A stretch of 64,000 nucleotides of DNA, taken from the NCBI RefSeq assembly GCF_002367995.1, contig NZ_AP018207.1:3905083-3969082 (forward strand), given 5' to 3'. This document shows positions 36,031 through 45,563 of the stretch, piece after piece. The position numbers were made by a program, and so were the translations under genes. The stretch's first letter is position 1; the number at the start of each line of letters is the position of its first letter. Below the pieces are notes generated by a model. The model ran no database searches. It was not told where the DNA came from and saw nothing but the letters and a program-made list of their open reading frames with translations. The DNA is from Calothrix brevissima NIES-22 (GTDB lineage Bacteria > Cyanobacteriota > Cyanobacteriia > Cyanobacteriales > Nostocaceae).

Positions 36031-37290
36031 ATGAATGATTTGGCGGTGTTGCTGTCTCAGGTTTTACTGGGTTGGCTGGCCACTCAAGTCTTATTAAGTT
36101 TGATTTTTTTGTGGAATCTGCGGTTTAACCAGAGCAAAATATTACCAGATGAGAAGTTACCTAAAACGGCGATTGTTCTTTGCTTGAGGGGTGCAGATCC
36201 ATTTTTACCGCATTGTTTGCGTGCTTTACTCAATCAAGATTATCCTGAGTATAATCTGAAGCTGATTGTTGACCGCAAAGAAGACCCAGCATGGAAAGTT
36301 GCGACTGATACTATCCAAGAATTGGGTGCTACTAATGTTGATATCAGTCCTTTGAGATTCATTCGCAAAAATTGTAGTCTCAAATGCAGTTCTTTGGTGC
36401 AAGCAGTGTCAGAATTAGACCCTTCTTATGAAGTGATTGCTTTAGTCGATGCTGATACTGTGGTTCACTCCCATTGGCTGAGGGAATTAGTTAGTCCTTT
36501 AGCTAATCCGCAAGTTGGGGCGACAACAGGTAACCGTTGGTACTTACCCACAGGTAAATATTGGGGTTCCTTGGTGCGCTATGTGTGGAATGTCTCCGCA
36601 GTTGTGCAGATGTATCTCTACGGGATTCCTTGGGGGGGAACTTTGGCGATAAAAACCCAAGTGCTGCACCAAACCGGACTTATAGAGAAATGGAGTAAGG
36701 CTTTTGGCGAAGATACTATGATGCGTAGTGTCTTGGGTAAGCATAAGTTTCAGGTAAAATTTGTACCTTCGCTGATTATGCTCAATCGGGAAGAGACTGA
36801 TTTACCAAGCTTAAGATACTGGTTGCAACGGCAATTACTCGCATCGCGTTTGTATCATCCTTGGTGGTTGGCTGTAGTTGGTGACACGATTTTAACTATA
36901 TTACTGCCAAATGCGATCGCACTTTTAGGGTTATTTGCCTTATTCACCCAACAATGGCAAACTGCGATTTTCTGCTTAACTTGCTATGGCGGCTATATTT
37001 TCGGACTTCTCTTGCTGGTACTGACTTTTGAAAAACAAATCAGGACAGTAATCCGCCATCAAGGCGAAACCCCCACCAAACTATCACCAGCCACAATCAT
37101 CAAAATTTACTTTGGTATTCCATTCACTCAATGGGTTTATGCCGTAGCCATGCTGTCATCCTTTTGGATGCCAACCGTTAAATGGCGTGGTATCACCTAT
37201 GAAATCAAAGGGCCTTGGAATCTACAACTCCTAGATTATCGCCCTTACAAAATTTTAGACCAACCGAGCGATCGCAAAATCTCCCTTTAA
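36031..37290 (+). CDS. GT2-family glycosyltransferase, second of a tandem pair
   Basis: 419 aa with the same architecture as its neighbour: N-terminal helix, GT-A domain and three C-terminal membrane helices (around 290-390). The canonical DXD is intact (LVDADTVVHSHW), as are the acceptor-site GEDTMMRSVLGKH and the QRQLLASRLYHPWW helix. It is membrane-bound with the active site on the cytoplasmic side, and a likely glycosyltransferase for a lipid acceptor. It lies between the diverged paralogue and hglT in the order seen in Anabaena PCC 7120. The specific sugar and acceptor are unknown. Confidence 0.87.
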   Translation: MNDLAVLLSQVLLGWLATQVLLSLIFLWNLRFNQSKILPDEKLPKTAIVLCLRGADPFLPHCLRALLNQDYPEYNLKLIVDRKEDPAWKVATDTIQELGATNVDISPLRFIRKNCSLKCSSLVQAVSELDPSYEVIALVDADTVVHSHWLRELVSPLANPQVGATTGNRWYLPTGKYWGSLVRYVWNVSAVVQMYLYGIPWGGTLAIKTQVLHQTGLIEKWSKAFGEDTMMRSVLGKHKFQVKFVPSLIMLNREETDLPSLRYWLQRQLLASRLYHPWWLAVVGDTILTILLPNAIALLGLFALFTQQWQTAIFCLTCYGGYIFGLLLLVLTFEKQIRTVIRHQGETPTKLSPATIIKIYFGIPFTQWVYAVAMLSSFWMPTVKWRGITYEIKGPWNLQLLDYRPYKILDQPSDRKISL

Positions 37291-37374
37291 CTGTTCTCCG
37301 CGTCTGTGCTGGAAAAAATCCTGCGTAAATCCACAAATCAAAACCAGCAATTTTCTTAAAAAGATCCTTATATC

Positions 37375-38640
37375 ATGAAAAAACAACCCCTCCGGATTGC
37401 CTTATTCACCGGATTATACGCCCCTTTTCTCACAGGCGTTTCCGTCGCCGTTCATCAGCGCGTTCGCTGGTTACTCCAGCAAGGACATGAAGTTTTTCTC
37501 ATCCACCCAGAAATTAACGATAAATATCCCAAACAAGTAGGGAATCGTCCCATGCCAGGATTAGAAGAGTTAAAAACATATCCTAACTTTTCTTCTTACG
37601 CTTTCCCTACCGAACCGCTAATTTTCTACAAATCTCTCCCCCAACCCTTAAATTACAAACATTGGAGCGATACTAAATTACTCCTCAACTTCCAACCTGA
37701 TATTATTGTTGTGGAAGAATCAGCCCAAATGCGAGGAGCTTACTCAGCCTTTTTGCAAGGTTACGGTCGTGCGGTGGGAGTAAAATACGCCAAGCAAACA
37801 GGTACTCCTATTATCTCAGTATTCCATACAGATATCGTTGCTTATATCAAATATTACTTAGGAAGTTTCTTCTTTAACTTACTGCGTCCTATCATTCCCC
37901 TAATAGTGAAGCAAGTTAGCGATGCTTATACTGTTAACTTATTTTCATCTAGGGAACAGTTAATTAAGTACGTAAAATTGCAATGTCAGCGTAGTGAATA
38001 CGTTCCCTATCAAGGTATTGATTGCGAAAAATTCCATCCTCGGAATATTTCTTACAACCCCATTCCCAACGATAATAGACCAACTTTATTATTTGTTGGA
38101 CGCATCACCGCCGAAAAGAATGTTACTCAATTAATTGATGCATTCCCTTTAATTGCTGCCAAAATTCCTGACGTACATTTAGTAATTGTTGGTAGCGGCC
38201 CTTCAGACGAACAAATTCGCCAACTTGCCCAAAAGTATAAATCGGGAATTACAATTTGGGGAGAATCTCACGGTACAGAATTGTTAGGCTGGTTTGCTAG
38301 AGCCGATGTATTTATTAACCCTTCTGTTACCGAAAACTTCTGTACTACAAATAATGAAGCATTAGCTTCTGGTACTCCTGTAGTTGCAGCCTTTGCACCC
38401 TCAACAGCAGAACAAGTTACTCCCGGACACAACGGCTTTTTAGCTCAACCAAATAACCCCGCAGATTTTGCGAATAAAGTCATTGAAATTCTGCAAAATC
38501 CCGAACTGAAAGCCACAATGAGTCAGAACGCTCGCCCATCAATTTTAGAATTTGATTGGTCAGCTTGTATGGAAAAATTTGAAGAAAAACTTTATCAACT
38601 TGTTGCTACATCAAGCAAACCAACAGTAAACATTAAGTAG
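37375..38640 (+). CDS. hglT: HglT: heterocyst glycolipid glycosyltransferase (GT4)
   Basis: 421 aa, GT-B fold. The N-terminal donor-side loop reads LFTGLYAPFLTGVSVAVHQR and the C-terminal half carries LLFVGRITAEKNVTQLIDA, VIVGSGPSDEQIRQ, and the GT4 E-x7-E region FINPSVTENFCTTNNEALAS. In Anabaena HglT adds glucose to the heterocyst glycolipid aglycone. It is the last gene of the plus-strand hgd group and follows two GT2 genes. The protein lacks a signal peptide and should act at the inner face of the membrane. Confidence 0.85.
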   Translation: MKKQPLRIALFTGLYAPFLTGVSVAVHQRVRWLLQQGHEVFLIHPEINDKYPKQVGNRPMPGLEELKTYPNFSSYAFPTEPLIFYKSLPQPLNYKHWSDTKLLLNFQPDIIVVEESAQMRGAYSAFLQGYGRAVGVKYAKQTGTPIISVFHTDIVAYIKYYLGSFFFNLLRPIIPLIVKQVSDAYTVNLFSSREQLIKYVKLQCQRSEYVPYQGIDCEKFHPRNISYNPIPNDNRPTLLFVGRITAEKNVTQLIDAFPLIAAKIPDVHLVIVGSGPSDEQIRQLAQKYKSGITIWGESHGTELLGWFARADVFINPSVTENFCTTNNEALASGTPVVAAFAPSTAEQVTPGHNGFLAQPNNPADFANKVIEILQNPELKATMSQNARPSILEFDWSACMEKFEEKLYQLVATSSKPTVNIK

Positions 38641-38786
38641 AGCGATTGTTTTTCTGATTTTATCTAGCTCTCATGCTCTGCGTGGGAGCAAAAATCGTGA
38701 GACTCCGCCTCAATTTATCAGCAGACGAGGCGGAGAATCACGAATATGTATTTTTCAGCATGAGGTACGCAGGTACGGGCATGGAA

Positions 38787-39050
38787 CATTGGTGTCAATG
38801 TGAAACCCTTTTGGTTGAAAAGTTTTGTCTTTATCCCCAACCCCTCGTTTACCCAATAAACCGCCGTCACCCTAGAAGGGTGCGGCTAATCACACGAAGC
38901 CCACCTTTGTGGGCTAAAGAATTCAGCCCACAAAGGTGGGCTTTGTAACGATAGCCCCAGGCTTTCAGCCTGCGGGCGGTACATCGGGTAAGCGAAAGAA
39001 ATTTTTTTATCCCAATTCAGGGGGTATAGGTATCAACTTAAGCTAAAAAT
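38787..39050. mobile_element. Degenerate MITE-1 ends interrupted by MITE-2
   Basis: A MITE-1-like left end (CATTGGTGTCAATGTGAAAC at 38787) is cut by MITE-2 at 38846-38994. After it, at about 39028-39052, comes GGTATCAACTTAAGCTAAAA, a MITE-1 end in direct rather than inverted orientation. So the locus is either a nested insertion followed by rearrangement or two MITE-1 remnants. No gene. Confidence 0.65.
38846..38994. mobile_element. MITE-2 longer copy
   Basis: Ends CGTTTACCCAATAAACCGCC and GGCGGTACATCGGGTAAGCG are inverted repeats. The centre has a perfect AAGCCCACCTTTGTGGGCT / AGCCCACAAAGGTGGGCTT palindrome of about 19 bp arms. Oriented opposite to the copy at 20541. Confidence 0.75.
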
Positions 39051-39076
39051 AGCCTCTGTCTTAGCTTTATCAAGAA

Positions 39077-39262
39077 AGGCAGAGGGCAGGAGGCAGAAGG
39101 CAGAAGGGAATTCTGATTCCTGCCCTCTGCCACGACCGAAGGGAGTAAGGGTTTAAGACCCCCACCAAATTGAAAATTTGGTGGCTCTTGTTTAGGAGGG
39201 GTCAGAATCCCCTTCTAAACAAAACCTTCTGCCCTCTGCCCTCTGCCTTCTGCCTTCTTCAA
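39077..39262. repeat. Facing heptamer arrays with two inserted hairpins
   Basis: A GGCAGAGGGCAGGAGG array (39077-39110) faces a CTTCTGCCCTCTGCC array (39225-39262). Between are CCACCAAATT-gaa-AATTTGGTGG (39162-39184, a perfect 10-bp stem) and GTTTAGGAGGGG/CCCCTTCTAAAC (39190-39220, 12-bp stem with one G-T pair). Confidence 0.85.
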
Positions 39263-39394
39263 CACCCGCCTGGGAATAAATTTCAAGGGAGATAGATCAA
39301 GTCTAGTGAAGTAGACTCAACAAAAAAGCGATCGCACATTGCACTCTGCTCAAGAACTATAAGCTAAAGATATATTGAGTTAGCCATCCATCTC

Positions 39395-40177
39395 ATGCAA
39401 CAGTCAACTCAAGGCGATAACCGTGATTTTGTCCGTCAGCTTGCAACCTTAGCGGCTATTATCGGCGCTTTTGTGGTCAATGTCATATCTAACATTTTTC
39501 CGTTAAATGGTCTGAGTATTGGGCAAATTTCCAATACTTTGTTTAAAAATGTCTTGATTATTCCTGCTAACTATGCTTTTGCTATTTGGGGATTGATTTA
39601 CCTTGGTTTATTTGCTTTGGGAATTTATCAATTTCTCCCCAGTCAGAAGGAAGATGCAGATTTACGCAATACAGGATATTTACTGGTAATTGCCTCAATT
39701 GCTCAAAGTATTTGGGTATACTTGTTTCTCTCTCGGCTGTTTGTTTTATCTGTTATCGCCATGTTGTTAATTTTGCTACCGCTAATTGGTATTTACTTGC
39801 GGTTAAATATTGGCAATCAGCATGTCTCGCGGCAGAAAAAATGGTATCTTTATGCACCTATTAGCATTTATCTGGGTTGGATCAGCGTTGCCACTATTGT
39901 CAATGTAGCTTGTGCTTTATATTTCCAAAATTGGAACGGATGGGGTATTTCTGCGGAATCCTGGACTATAATTCTGTTAGCGATCGCATCTGCAATTGCG
40001 GCTACAATTGTGATTCAGCGTCGAGATATTGCTTATGTGAGTGTAACAGTGTGGGCAATTTTAGCGATCGCTGTTAAGCACTGGAATAACCCTATACTGA
40101 GAAATGTAGCAATAGCTTTGGTAATTGCTCTTGTGGTAATTACTATAGTGAAATATGTAAAACAATCCATTAATTAA
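39395..40177 (+). CDS. TspO/MBR-related integral membrane protein
   Basis: 260 aa with about seven hydrophobic helices. The second begins NYAFAIWGLIYLGLFALGIYQ, the FxxWxxIYxxL pattern of TspO/MBR (tryptophan-rich sensory) relatives. Later are NVACALYFQNWNGWG and a run of C-terminal helices. It is longer than classical TspO (about 160 aa), like the plant and bacterial relatives annotated as tryptophan-rich sensory proteins. Ligand (tetrapyrrole or other) is not visible. It stands alone after a repeat-filled gap and before a convergent hybrid kinase pair. Confidence 0.75.
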   Translation: MQQSTQGDNRDFVRQLATLAAIIGAFVVNVISNIFPLNGLSIGQISNTLFKNVLIIPANYAFAIWGLIYLGLFALGIYQFLPSQKEDADLRNTGYLLVIASIAQSIWVYLFLSRLFVLSVIAMLLILLPLIGIYLRLNIGNQHVSRQKKWYLYAPISIYLGWISVATIVNVACALYFQNWNGWGISAESWTIILLAIASAIAATIVIQRRDIAYVSVTVWAILAIAVKHWNNPILRNVAIALVIALVVITIVKYVKQSIN

Positions 40178-40185
40178 TTTTTTGC

Positions 40186-40217
40186 GGTGCGTTGCGCTAC
40201 GCGACAACACACCCTAC
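40186..40217. repeat. 32-bp hairpin repeat, copy 6
   Basis: Plus orientation, arms GTTGCGC and GCG(A)CAAC around TAC. It lies just past the TspO-like gene. A GACTATT heptamer tandem follows at about 40256-40285. Confidence 0.8.
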
Positions 40218-40289
40218 ATAATTTATTTTATTTAAATCAATCAAAATTCACAAATGACTATTGACTATTGACTATTGACCATTGACAAA

Positions 40290-41597
40290 TTAACTTTGTT
40301 GTACAGGAATTTTAATCATAAATTCACTTCCTTGTCCAGGAATTGAATTACACTCTAATGTACCGCCATGCTTTTGAGTGATGATTTGATAGCTAATCGC
40401 CAAGCCTAAACCTGTACCTTGACCTACTGCTTTGGTAGTAAAGAAGGGGTCAAATATGCGGTTTTTTACATCTTCGGGAATTCCTAAGCCATTATCTGCG
40501 ATCGCAATTGTTATCTGTTGTGAATTATCGAGAAAAGTACGAATTTTAATTTGCTGAGAATTTGCTTTTCTCTGCTGCGATTCTGGCTGGTTATTATTTG
40601 CTTCTAAAGCCTCAATTGCATTTATCAGGATATTCATAAAAACTTGATTCAGTTGTCCTGCATAGCATTCAACAAGGGGTAATTTACTATAATCACGAAT
40701 TACTTCAATGGCTGGGTGTTCTGGTTTATCATTTAGACGATATTGCAAAATCATTAATGTACTTTCAATTCCTTGATGAATATCCACAGCTTTAAATTCT
40801 GCTTCATCTATGCGAGAAAAGTTGCGTAGTGAAAGCACAATATTACGAATCCTTTCCGCACCCATTTTCATTGAAGGTAGAAGTCTTTGTAAATCATCAA
40901 CAATAAATTCTAAGTCGATTTCTTCCGCTATTGCTGCTAATTCTGGATGATAGTCAGGATAAATTTGCTGATAAATATTGATAATCGTCAATAAATTATT
41001 TGTATATTCATTAACATAGTTAATATTACCGTAAATAAAATTAATTGGGTTATTAATTTCGTGAGCTATACCTGCCACCATCTGACCCAAACTAGACATT
41101 TTTTCACTTTGAATCAGTTGAGTCTGGGTTTGTTTTAATTCATTGAGAGTTTGCTGAAGTTTGGCTTCAGCTTCTCGGCGCTCGGAAATTTCTTCTAATA
41201 AGTTATTTTGGGTATTTATTAATGATAAGTGAACGTTAACACGAGCGAGAACTTCTTCTACATGAATTGGTTTTGTAATGTAGTCTACTGCACCTAATTG
41301 CAATCCTTTAATTTTATTTTCTAATTCAGTCAAAGCAGTCATAAAAATAATCGGAATGTCTTTAGTATTTTCATTAGCTTTCAGACGAGAACAAGTTTCA
41401 AAACCATCAATTCCCGGCATCATCACATCCAATAAAATTAAGTCTGGTTGAATAGATGGTACTTTCTCTAGTGCCATTTCTCCACTTTTAACTACAGATA
41501 CTTGAAATCCTGAATTATGTAATATCTCAAATAAAACGCGGATATTGTTGTTATTATCATCAACAATTAAAATGGAATTGGTTTTACTATTTGACAT
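40290..41597 (-). CDS. Response regulator-histidine kinase hybrid (REC-HisKA-HATPase)
   Basis: 435 aa. The receiver is at residues 8-125 (ILIVDDNNNNIRVLFEIL, phospho-Asp in LILLDVMMPGIDGFE, IDYITKPIH-type Lys motif). A coiled linker (LEEISERREAEAKLQQTLNE) follows. The HisKA dimerisation domain has the phosphate-accepting His in MVAGIAHEINNPINF, and the ATPase domain has NILINAIEAL (N box), IADNGLGIPED and [11 protein letters not shown]. It is soluble. The REC-first order suggests it takes phosphate from the MASE1 kinase whose stop lies 11 bases upstream; the pair is one operon. Output is unknown. Confidence 0.9.
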   Translation of the reverse strand: MSNSKTNSILIVDDNNNNIRVLFEILHNSGFQVSVVKSGEMALEKVPSIQPDLILLDVMMPGIDGFETCSRLKANENTKDIPIIFMTALTELENKIKGLQLGAVDYITKPIHVEEVLARVNVHLSLINTQNNLLEEISERREAEAKLQQTLNELKQTQTQLIQSEKMSSLGQMVAGIAHEINNPINFIYGNINYVNEYTNNLLTIINIYQQIYPDYHPELAAIAEEIDLEFIVDDLQRLLPSMKMGAERIRNIVLSLRNFSRIDEAEFKAVDIHQGIESTLMILQYRLNDKPEHPAIEVIRDYSKLPLVECYAGQLNQVFMNILINAIEALEANNNQPESQQRKANSQQIKIRTFLDNSQQITIAIADNGLGIPEDVKNRIFDPFFTTKAVGQGTGLGLAISYQIITQKHGGTLECNSIPGQGSEFMIKIPVQQS

Positions 41598-41608
41598 GAT
41601 ATATATGA

Positions 41609-44008
41609 CTATTTTTCTAGATATGGTTTAATTAAAGCTGCAATTGCTTCAACTTCAAATTCATCAGCTAGAGCTAATATTTTTTTTGTAAAAGCTACAT
41701 AATTGGGATCTAAATTCTGAATTCGGTTAGTTTCTGCTTGAATATGCGCAATATCACAAATTTGTACGGCTTGATGTAATTCTCTCAGTTCTGATGCTGG
41801 AGGAATAATCATTTGCATTGGTACATTTGTTGTCTCTGGTTGGTGAGGTTTAAATTCTGTATCTTGCTCATAAATCCAAGTTAATCGCAAGTGATTTTGT
41901 AATTGCCAAAATAAATCTTCCATTTGTATAGGTTTAGGTAAAAAATCATTGCAACCAGCATTTAGAGCATCTTGGCGATGAAAATTAAATACACTTGCAG
42001 ATGAAACTATGATAATTGTATTTTTAATTTCTGGGTTATTGCGGATTTCTTGAGTCATAGTTAAACCATCCATCACTGGCATTTTTAAGTCTGTAATAAT
42101 TAGGTCTGGTCTGCATTTTATGGCTTGTTTTAATCCTTCCTGACCGTTATAAGCATGAATAATTTCAAAACTAAGGGGTTCTAATAAACTTGCTAACACA
42201 GAAAAGTTTTCCCAACGGTCTTCAACAATTAAAATTTTTCGGGTACGACCTGCAAAGCCAATAATAGTTTTTGGAGAATGAAATGTCTGATTAACTGTAG
42301 ATTCTTCAGATTCGCGTAAATTTAATTCAAACCAAAAAATGCTACCTTTATGAGGTTGGCTTTTGACTTTAATGCTGCTACCCATGAGATTGATAATTGT
42401 TTGACTAATGGCTAACCCTAATCCCGTACCTTCCGCCTGTTGTTCTCTGCTACCAACTTGTTCAAAGGGGAGGAAAATTTTTGTGATTTGTTCTTCTGTC
42501 ATACCTACACCTGTGTCGCGAATTTGAAAGCGCACGCGAGTAGTGCGAGAATTTAGTTGCCAATTTCCTACCTTGAGAACTTGTACTTGTAAACTTACTC
42601 CACCATGACTAGTGAATTTAATTGCATTACCTAAAAGATTAATCAAAACTTGTCGCAAGCGTTTATCATCGGCATAAATAATACTAGGTAATTTGTCTGT
42701 TGGTTGATAAGAAAAGCCAATTCCTTTCTGTTGGGCGCGGATTTGACAAATTTCTACTACTTCTTGCAGAAACTTCGGGAAATGAAAATCTTGGGGTTGA
42801 AGTTCCATTTTCCGCGCTTCGATTTTAGCTAGATCGAGTATGTCATTAATTAAGGTGAGTAAATGTGAACCACACTGATAAATAATGCTAATTCCTTTAC
42901 GTTCTTTATCTGTGAAACTTTGAGAATTTTGCAGAATTTGTGCATAACCTAAAATCCCGTTAAGCGGACTACGAAGTTCGTGACTCATATTAGCCAAGAA
43001 TTCGCTTTTAGCTTGATTAGCACTATCAGCCGCCAGTTTAGCTTCTTGAAGTTCCGCAGTGCGTTGTTCTACCCTTTGTGCTAATTCTTCTTTAGCTTGT
43101 CTGAGGTGTTTTTCTGCTATTCTATTTTCGTGAATGACAGCGCAAAGGAAGAAAGTTGTTAAGGCAACAACGCAAATAAAAGATTGTAGTAACAGCAAAG
43201 ATTCATTAATTGATTGGCTAAAAAATGAGCCATAACCATGAGTAGTACCGTAAACTGCGATCGCAGTTACAATAGTCATCAGCAGGGTAGTTTCTCGTTG
43301 TCCAAATCTTAATGCTGCGCAAATTAACGGCGGAATCAGCATATATTCCAAGGGATACCTACCGGAAAAAGCTACGTAACTGATTCCCATTAAGGATAGT
43401 AACAGCAAAATAAACTCGCTAATCTGCTGCCAATTTAGTGGTGTCTGTTGTTCCTGTTTCTCAAACCAAGTTAAAATTGCTGGGGCGATAATCAGCACGC
43501 TAGTAATAGAACCAAAATACCAAATTCGCCAAGCATCTTCATAAGCCTCCCAAGATGTCATTCCATCTAAACATTGAAGACTAATCCCCAAGGTAGCGCT
43601 GACTAAAGGTGCAAAGGAAATTAGTACCAGAAATTTAAATACATCCGCAGTCCGATGAAGTAATTGATAATGTTTAATGCAGCGTTTAATTAAAAAAGCG
43701 TTGATTAATGGCTCTATTACACCAACGATAGCAGCCAGAATACCCAACCAAGGATTTTTATAAAACAATAAAATATTGATAATTATTTCACCAAGCAATA
43801 TTCCCGGTAAGACACGATACCCCCACAGCAAAATAATCGCCACATAAACCCCAGATGAAGGCCAAATAGCTGCAACATTATTCTCATAAGATATAAATAC
43901 TGCAAATTTAGCCAGACAAAAATGCAGAATAGGAATTGCGATCGCTGCGATCGCGACTGTACGATCTAAAACTAGTCGATATTTTTTCTTCGTAGAACTT
44001 GGTTGCAT
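41609..44008 (-). CDS. MASE1 membrane sensor hybrid histidine kinase
   Basis: About 799 aa from ATG 44008, which is preceded by AAAGAAG; a TTG 13 codons upstream is possible. The N-terminal 300 residues are a MASE1-type sensor with about eight helices (for example [20 protein letters not shown], the MASE1 signature-like FWPxxG segment). A coiled coil ([20 protein letters not shown]) leads to HisKA (His in [18 protein letters not shown]) and HATPase ([25 protein letters not shown]). A C-terminal receiver has its Asp in [13 protein letters not shown], and the last about 80 residues are helical. First gene of the two-kinase operon. The stimulus is unknown. Confidence 0.9.
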   Translation of the reverse strand: MQPSSTKKKYRLVLDRTVAIAAIAIPILHFCLAKFAVFISYENNVAAIWPSSGVYVAIILLWGYRVLPGILLGEIIINILLFYKNPWLGILAAIVGVIEPLINAFLIKRCIKHYQLLHRTADVFKFLVLISFAPLVSATLGISLQCLDGMTSWEAYEDAWRIWYFGSITSVLIIAPAILTWFEKQEQQTPLNWQQISEFILLLLSLMGISYVAFSGRYPLEYMLIPPLICAALRFGQRETTLLMTIVTAIAVYGTTHGYGSFFSQSINESLLLLQSFICVVALTTFFLCAVIHENRIAEKHLRQAKEELAQRVEQRTAELQEAKLAADSANQAKSEFLANMSHELRSPLNGILGYAQILQNSQSFTDKERKGISIIYQCGSHLLTLINDILDLAKIEARKMELQPQDFHFPKFLQEVVEICQIRAQQKGIGFSYQPTDKLPSIIYADDKRLRQVLINLLGNAIKFTSHGGVSLQVQVLKVGNWQLNSRTTRVRFQIRDTGVGMTEEQITKIFLPFEQVGSREQQAEGTGLGLAISQTIINLMGSSIKVKSQPHKGSIFWFELNLRESEESTVNQTFHSPKTIIGFAGRTRKILIVEDRWENFSVLASLLEPLSFEIIHAYNGQEGLKQAIKCRPDLIITDLKMPVMDGLTMTQEIRNNPEIKNTIIIVSSASVFNFHRQDALNAGCNDFLPKPIQMEDLFWQLQNHLRLTWIYEQDTEFKPHQPETTNVPMQMIIPPASELRELHQAVQICDIAHIQAETNRIQNLDPNYVAFTKKILALADEFEVEAIAALIKPYLEK

Positions 44009-44164
44009 CACTTCTTTGTGCTTTTTGTTACCACTAACAAGCAGCAACAGATACCATACTGAACTCAGTAATGACCTGATGTGGAGGCGATCGCTTGTAG
44101 CATATACTACTTCAGCTATGCCTCAACTTCATATTTCCCAAAAGTTCTACAGTAATAACTTTAA

Positions 44165-44285
44165 TATTGGGCATGGGGCATTGGGCATTTGTTAGAGACG
44201 CGATTAATCGCGTCTTTACAATTGTCCCCCTTGTCCCCCTTGTCCTCCTTGTCCCCTCCCCCTGCTCCCTGCTCCCTACTCCTCT
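44165..44285. repeat. Composite repeat: GGGCATT heptamers, palindrome, CCCCTTGT tandem
   Basis: GGGCATGGGGCATTGGGCAT, then AGACGCGATTAATCGCGTCT, TTACAATTG, then CCCCCTTGTCC-type nonamers and CTGCTCCCTGCTCCC. The order is the same as at 29050 and 62518. It lies at the 3' end of hetI. Confidence 0.8.
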
Positions 44286-44291
44286 GCCTCT

Positions 44292-45017
44292 TCATCCCTC
44301 ATATTCCCAGCAATGCAAGTCCCAGCTAAAGCCGAGTACGGCTAAAGCAGCGACGTAATTGTTGGCTGGTACTAGTTCTAATAAACTCCAGTCTGGCTGC
44401 GTTAGTAATTTAGCTGGTTGTGTGGGAGTCAGGGAAATTTCTACTTGTTCTAATTGGGCTATACCTTCACCTGTGGCTTTGAGGTAAGCTTCTTTACAAG
44501 TCCAATAGCGAAAAAATACTGAAGATTTTTCCTCGTCAGGAAGCGATCGCACTAGTTCATATTCTCGTGGTAAAAAGAATCTTTGAGCCAGAGATTCTAA
44601 GTCTGACAAAGGGCGAATCCATTCCAAATCTATCCCCAATTGACGATTTTTACTCACAGCACACAAAGCTAAATTTTGGGAGTGCGATAAATTAAACCCT
44701 AAACCACTGTCAGCAAATTTACTTGCTAAAAATGGTTTACCACGTGGTTCATAATCAAACTCTACTTCTTTAGCTGTTACACCTAAGTAACCACCTAATA
44801 TTGTCCGCAGGCTACCACGCCCAGCAATGAAGCGTTGACGATGTTCGGGAAAATAAAATCTGTTAGCACGAACCAATTCATCCTCAGAAAGAGATAATGC
44901 GAGTTTTTCTAAGATTGATTCTGGTCTTTCTAGATTAATTCGCCAAATATGGACATCATTCGGCAATAAAGTAAAATCTGCCGGTGTAGGTAGCCATAGA
45001 TGGTTAGCAAAAGTCAT
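44292..45017 (-). CDS. hetI: HetI: 4'-phosphopantetheinyl transferase
   Basis: 241 aa, Sfp type. Motifs: LGIDLEWIRP (Mg-binding Asp and Glu) and RYWTCKEAYLKATGEG (the W-x-x-KEA-x-x-K signature), plus the N-terminal RQRFIAGRGSLRTILGGYLG. It transfers phosphopantetheine from CoA to carrier domains, here presumably those of HglE and HglB. In Anabaena PCC 7120 hetI is close to hglB and hetN. In this genome it is about 40 kb away from hglB, and the hgd-hglT group intervenes. It is flanked by the composite repeat at its 3' end. Confidence 0.88.
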   Translation of the reverse strand: MTFANHLWLPTPADFTLLPNDVHIWRINLERPESILEKLALSLSEDELVRANRFYFPEHRQRFIAGRGSLRTILGGYLGVTAKEVEFDYEPRGKPFLASKFADSGLGFNLSHSQNLALCAVSKNRQLGIDLEWIRPLSDLESLAQRFFLPREYELVRSLPDEEKSSVFFRYWTCKEAYLKATGEGIAQLEQVEISLTPTQPAKLLTQPDWSLLELVPANNYVAALAVLGFSWDLHCWEYEG

Positions 45018-45563
45018 CGAGTTAACGCATTAAGGAATTGGTGAGTTTAGCTATTTTACTGGAGTTTAGACTAGAGAAGCGCGATCGCGGGCACGCCAAT
45101 CAAATAACGCTACACAACTAATTGCGCGTATACCCAACAACTGAAATATTTCTCACAAAAAAACTCTATTTAATTCTTCCTAATTGTCGAAAATTGCAAT
45201 AATAGTACGGGAAGCCTTGTCTGGTATAGCCCCTCAACAAAAAATTGGCACACCTTGCGCACCAGTTAATACTGTTTTATGATAGGGCGGTTTTGAATCT
45301 GGAATGAATTTTGGCGATCGCAACTTCTTAACTAAAACAGTGTTAAACAGTCATAGCTCGATGATTTTGTAGTCATCTGAGCCAGATTGTAGGGCGTGTA
45401 ACATATCAGCTAAAAAAATTCGTGTACTTTAGGGTAGATTTATTTATCCTGGTATCTTAAGCTTTATGTTAGATTTAAAATCTTTTTTATAATTGATCAA
45501 GAATTCTTTGTATCTATCAAAGGTTCTTATTTATCCTTAATAAGTAGTAATAATTTTTTAAGA
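45018..45563. other. Divergent promoter region hetI/rpaA
   Basis: About 550 AT-rich bases between the divergently transcribed hetI and rpaA-like genes. There is no gene. The long 5' region of rpaA could hold several promoters; no element was confidently recognised. A single GCGATCGC-type octamer lies near 45080. Confidence 0.5.

Noticed and set aside
38673-38948. 91-codon plus frame after hglT
   Set aside because: Runs through MITE-1 and MITE-2 ends, so it is an artefact of the repeats.
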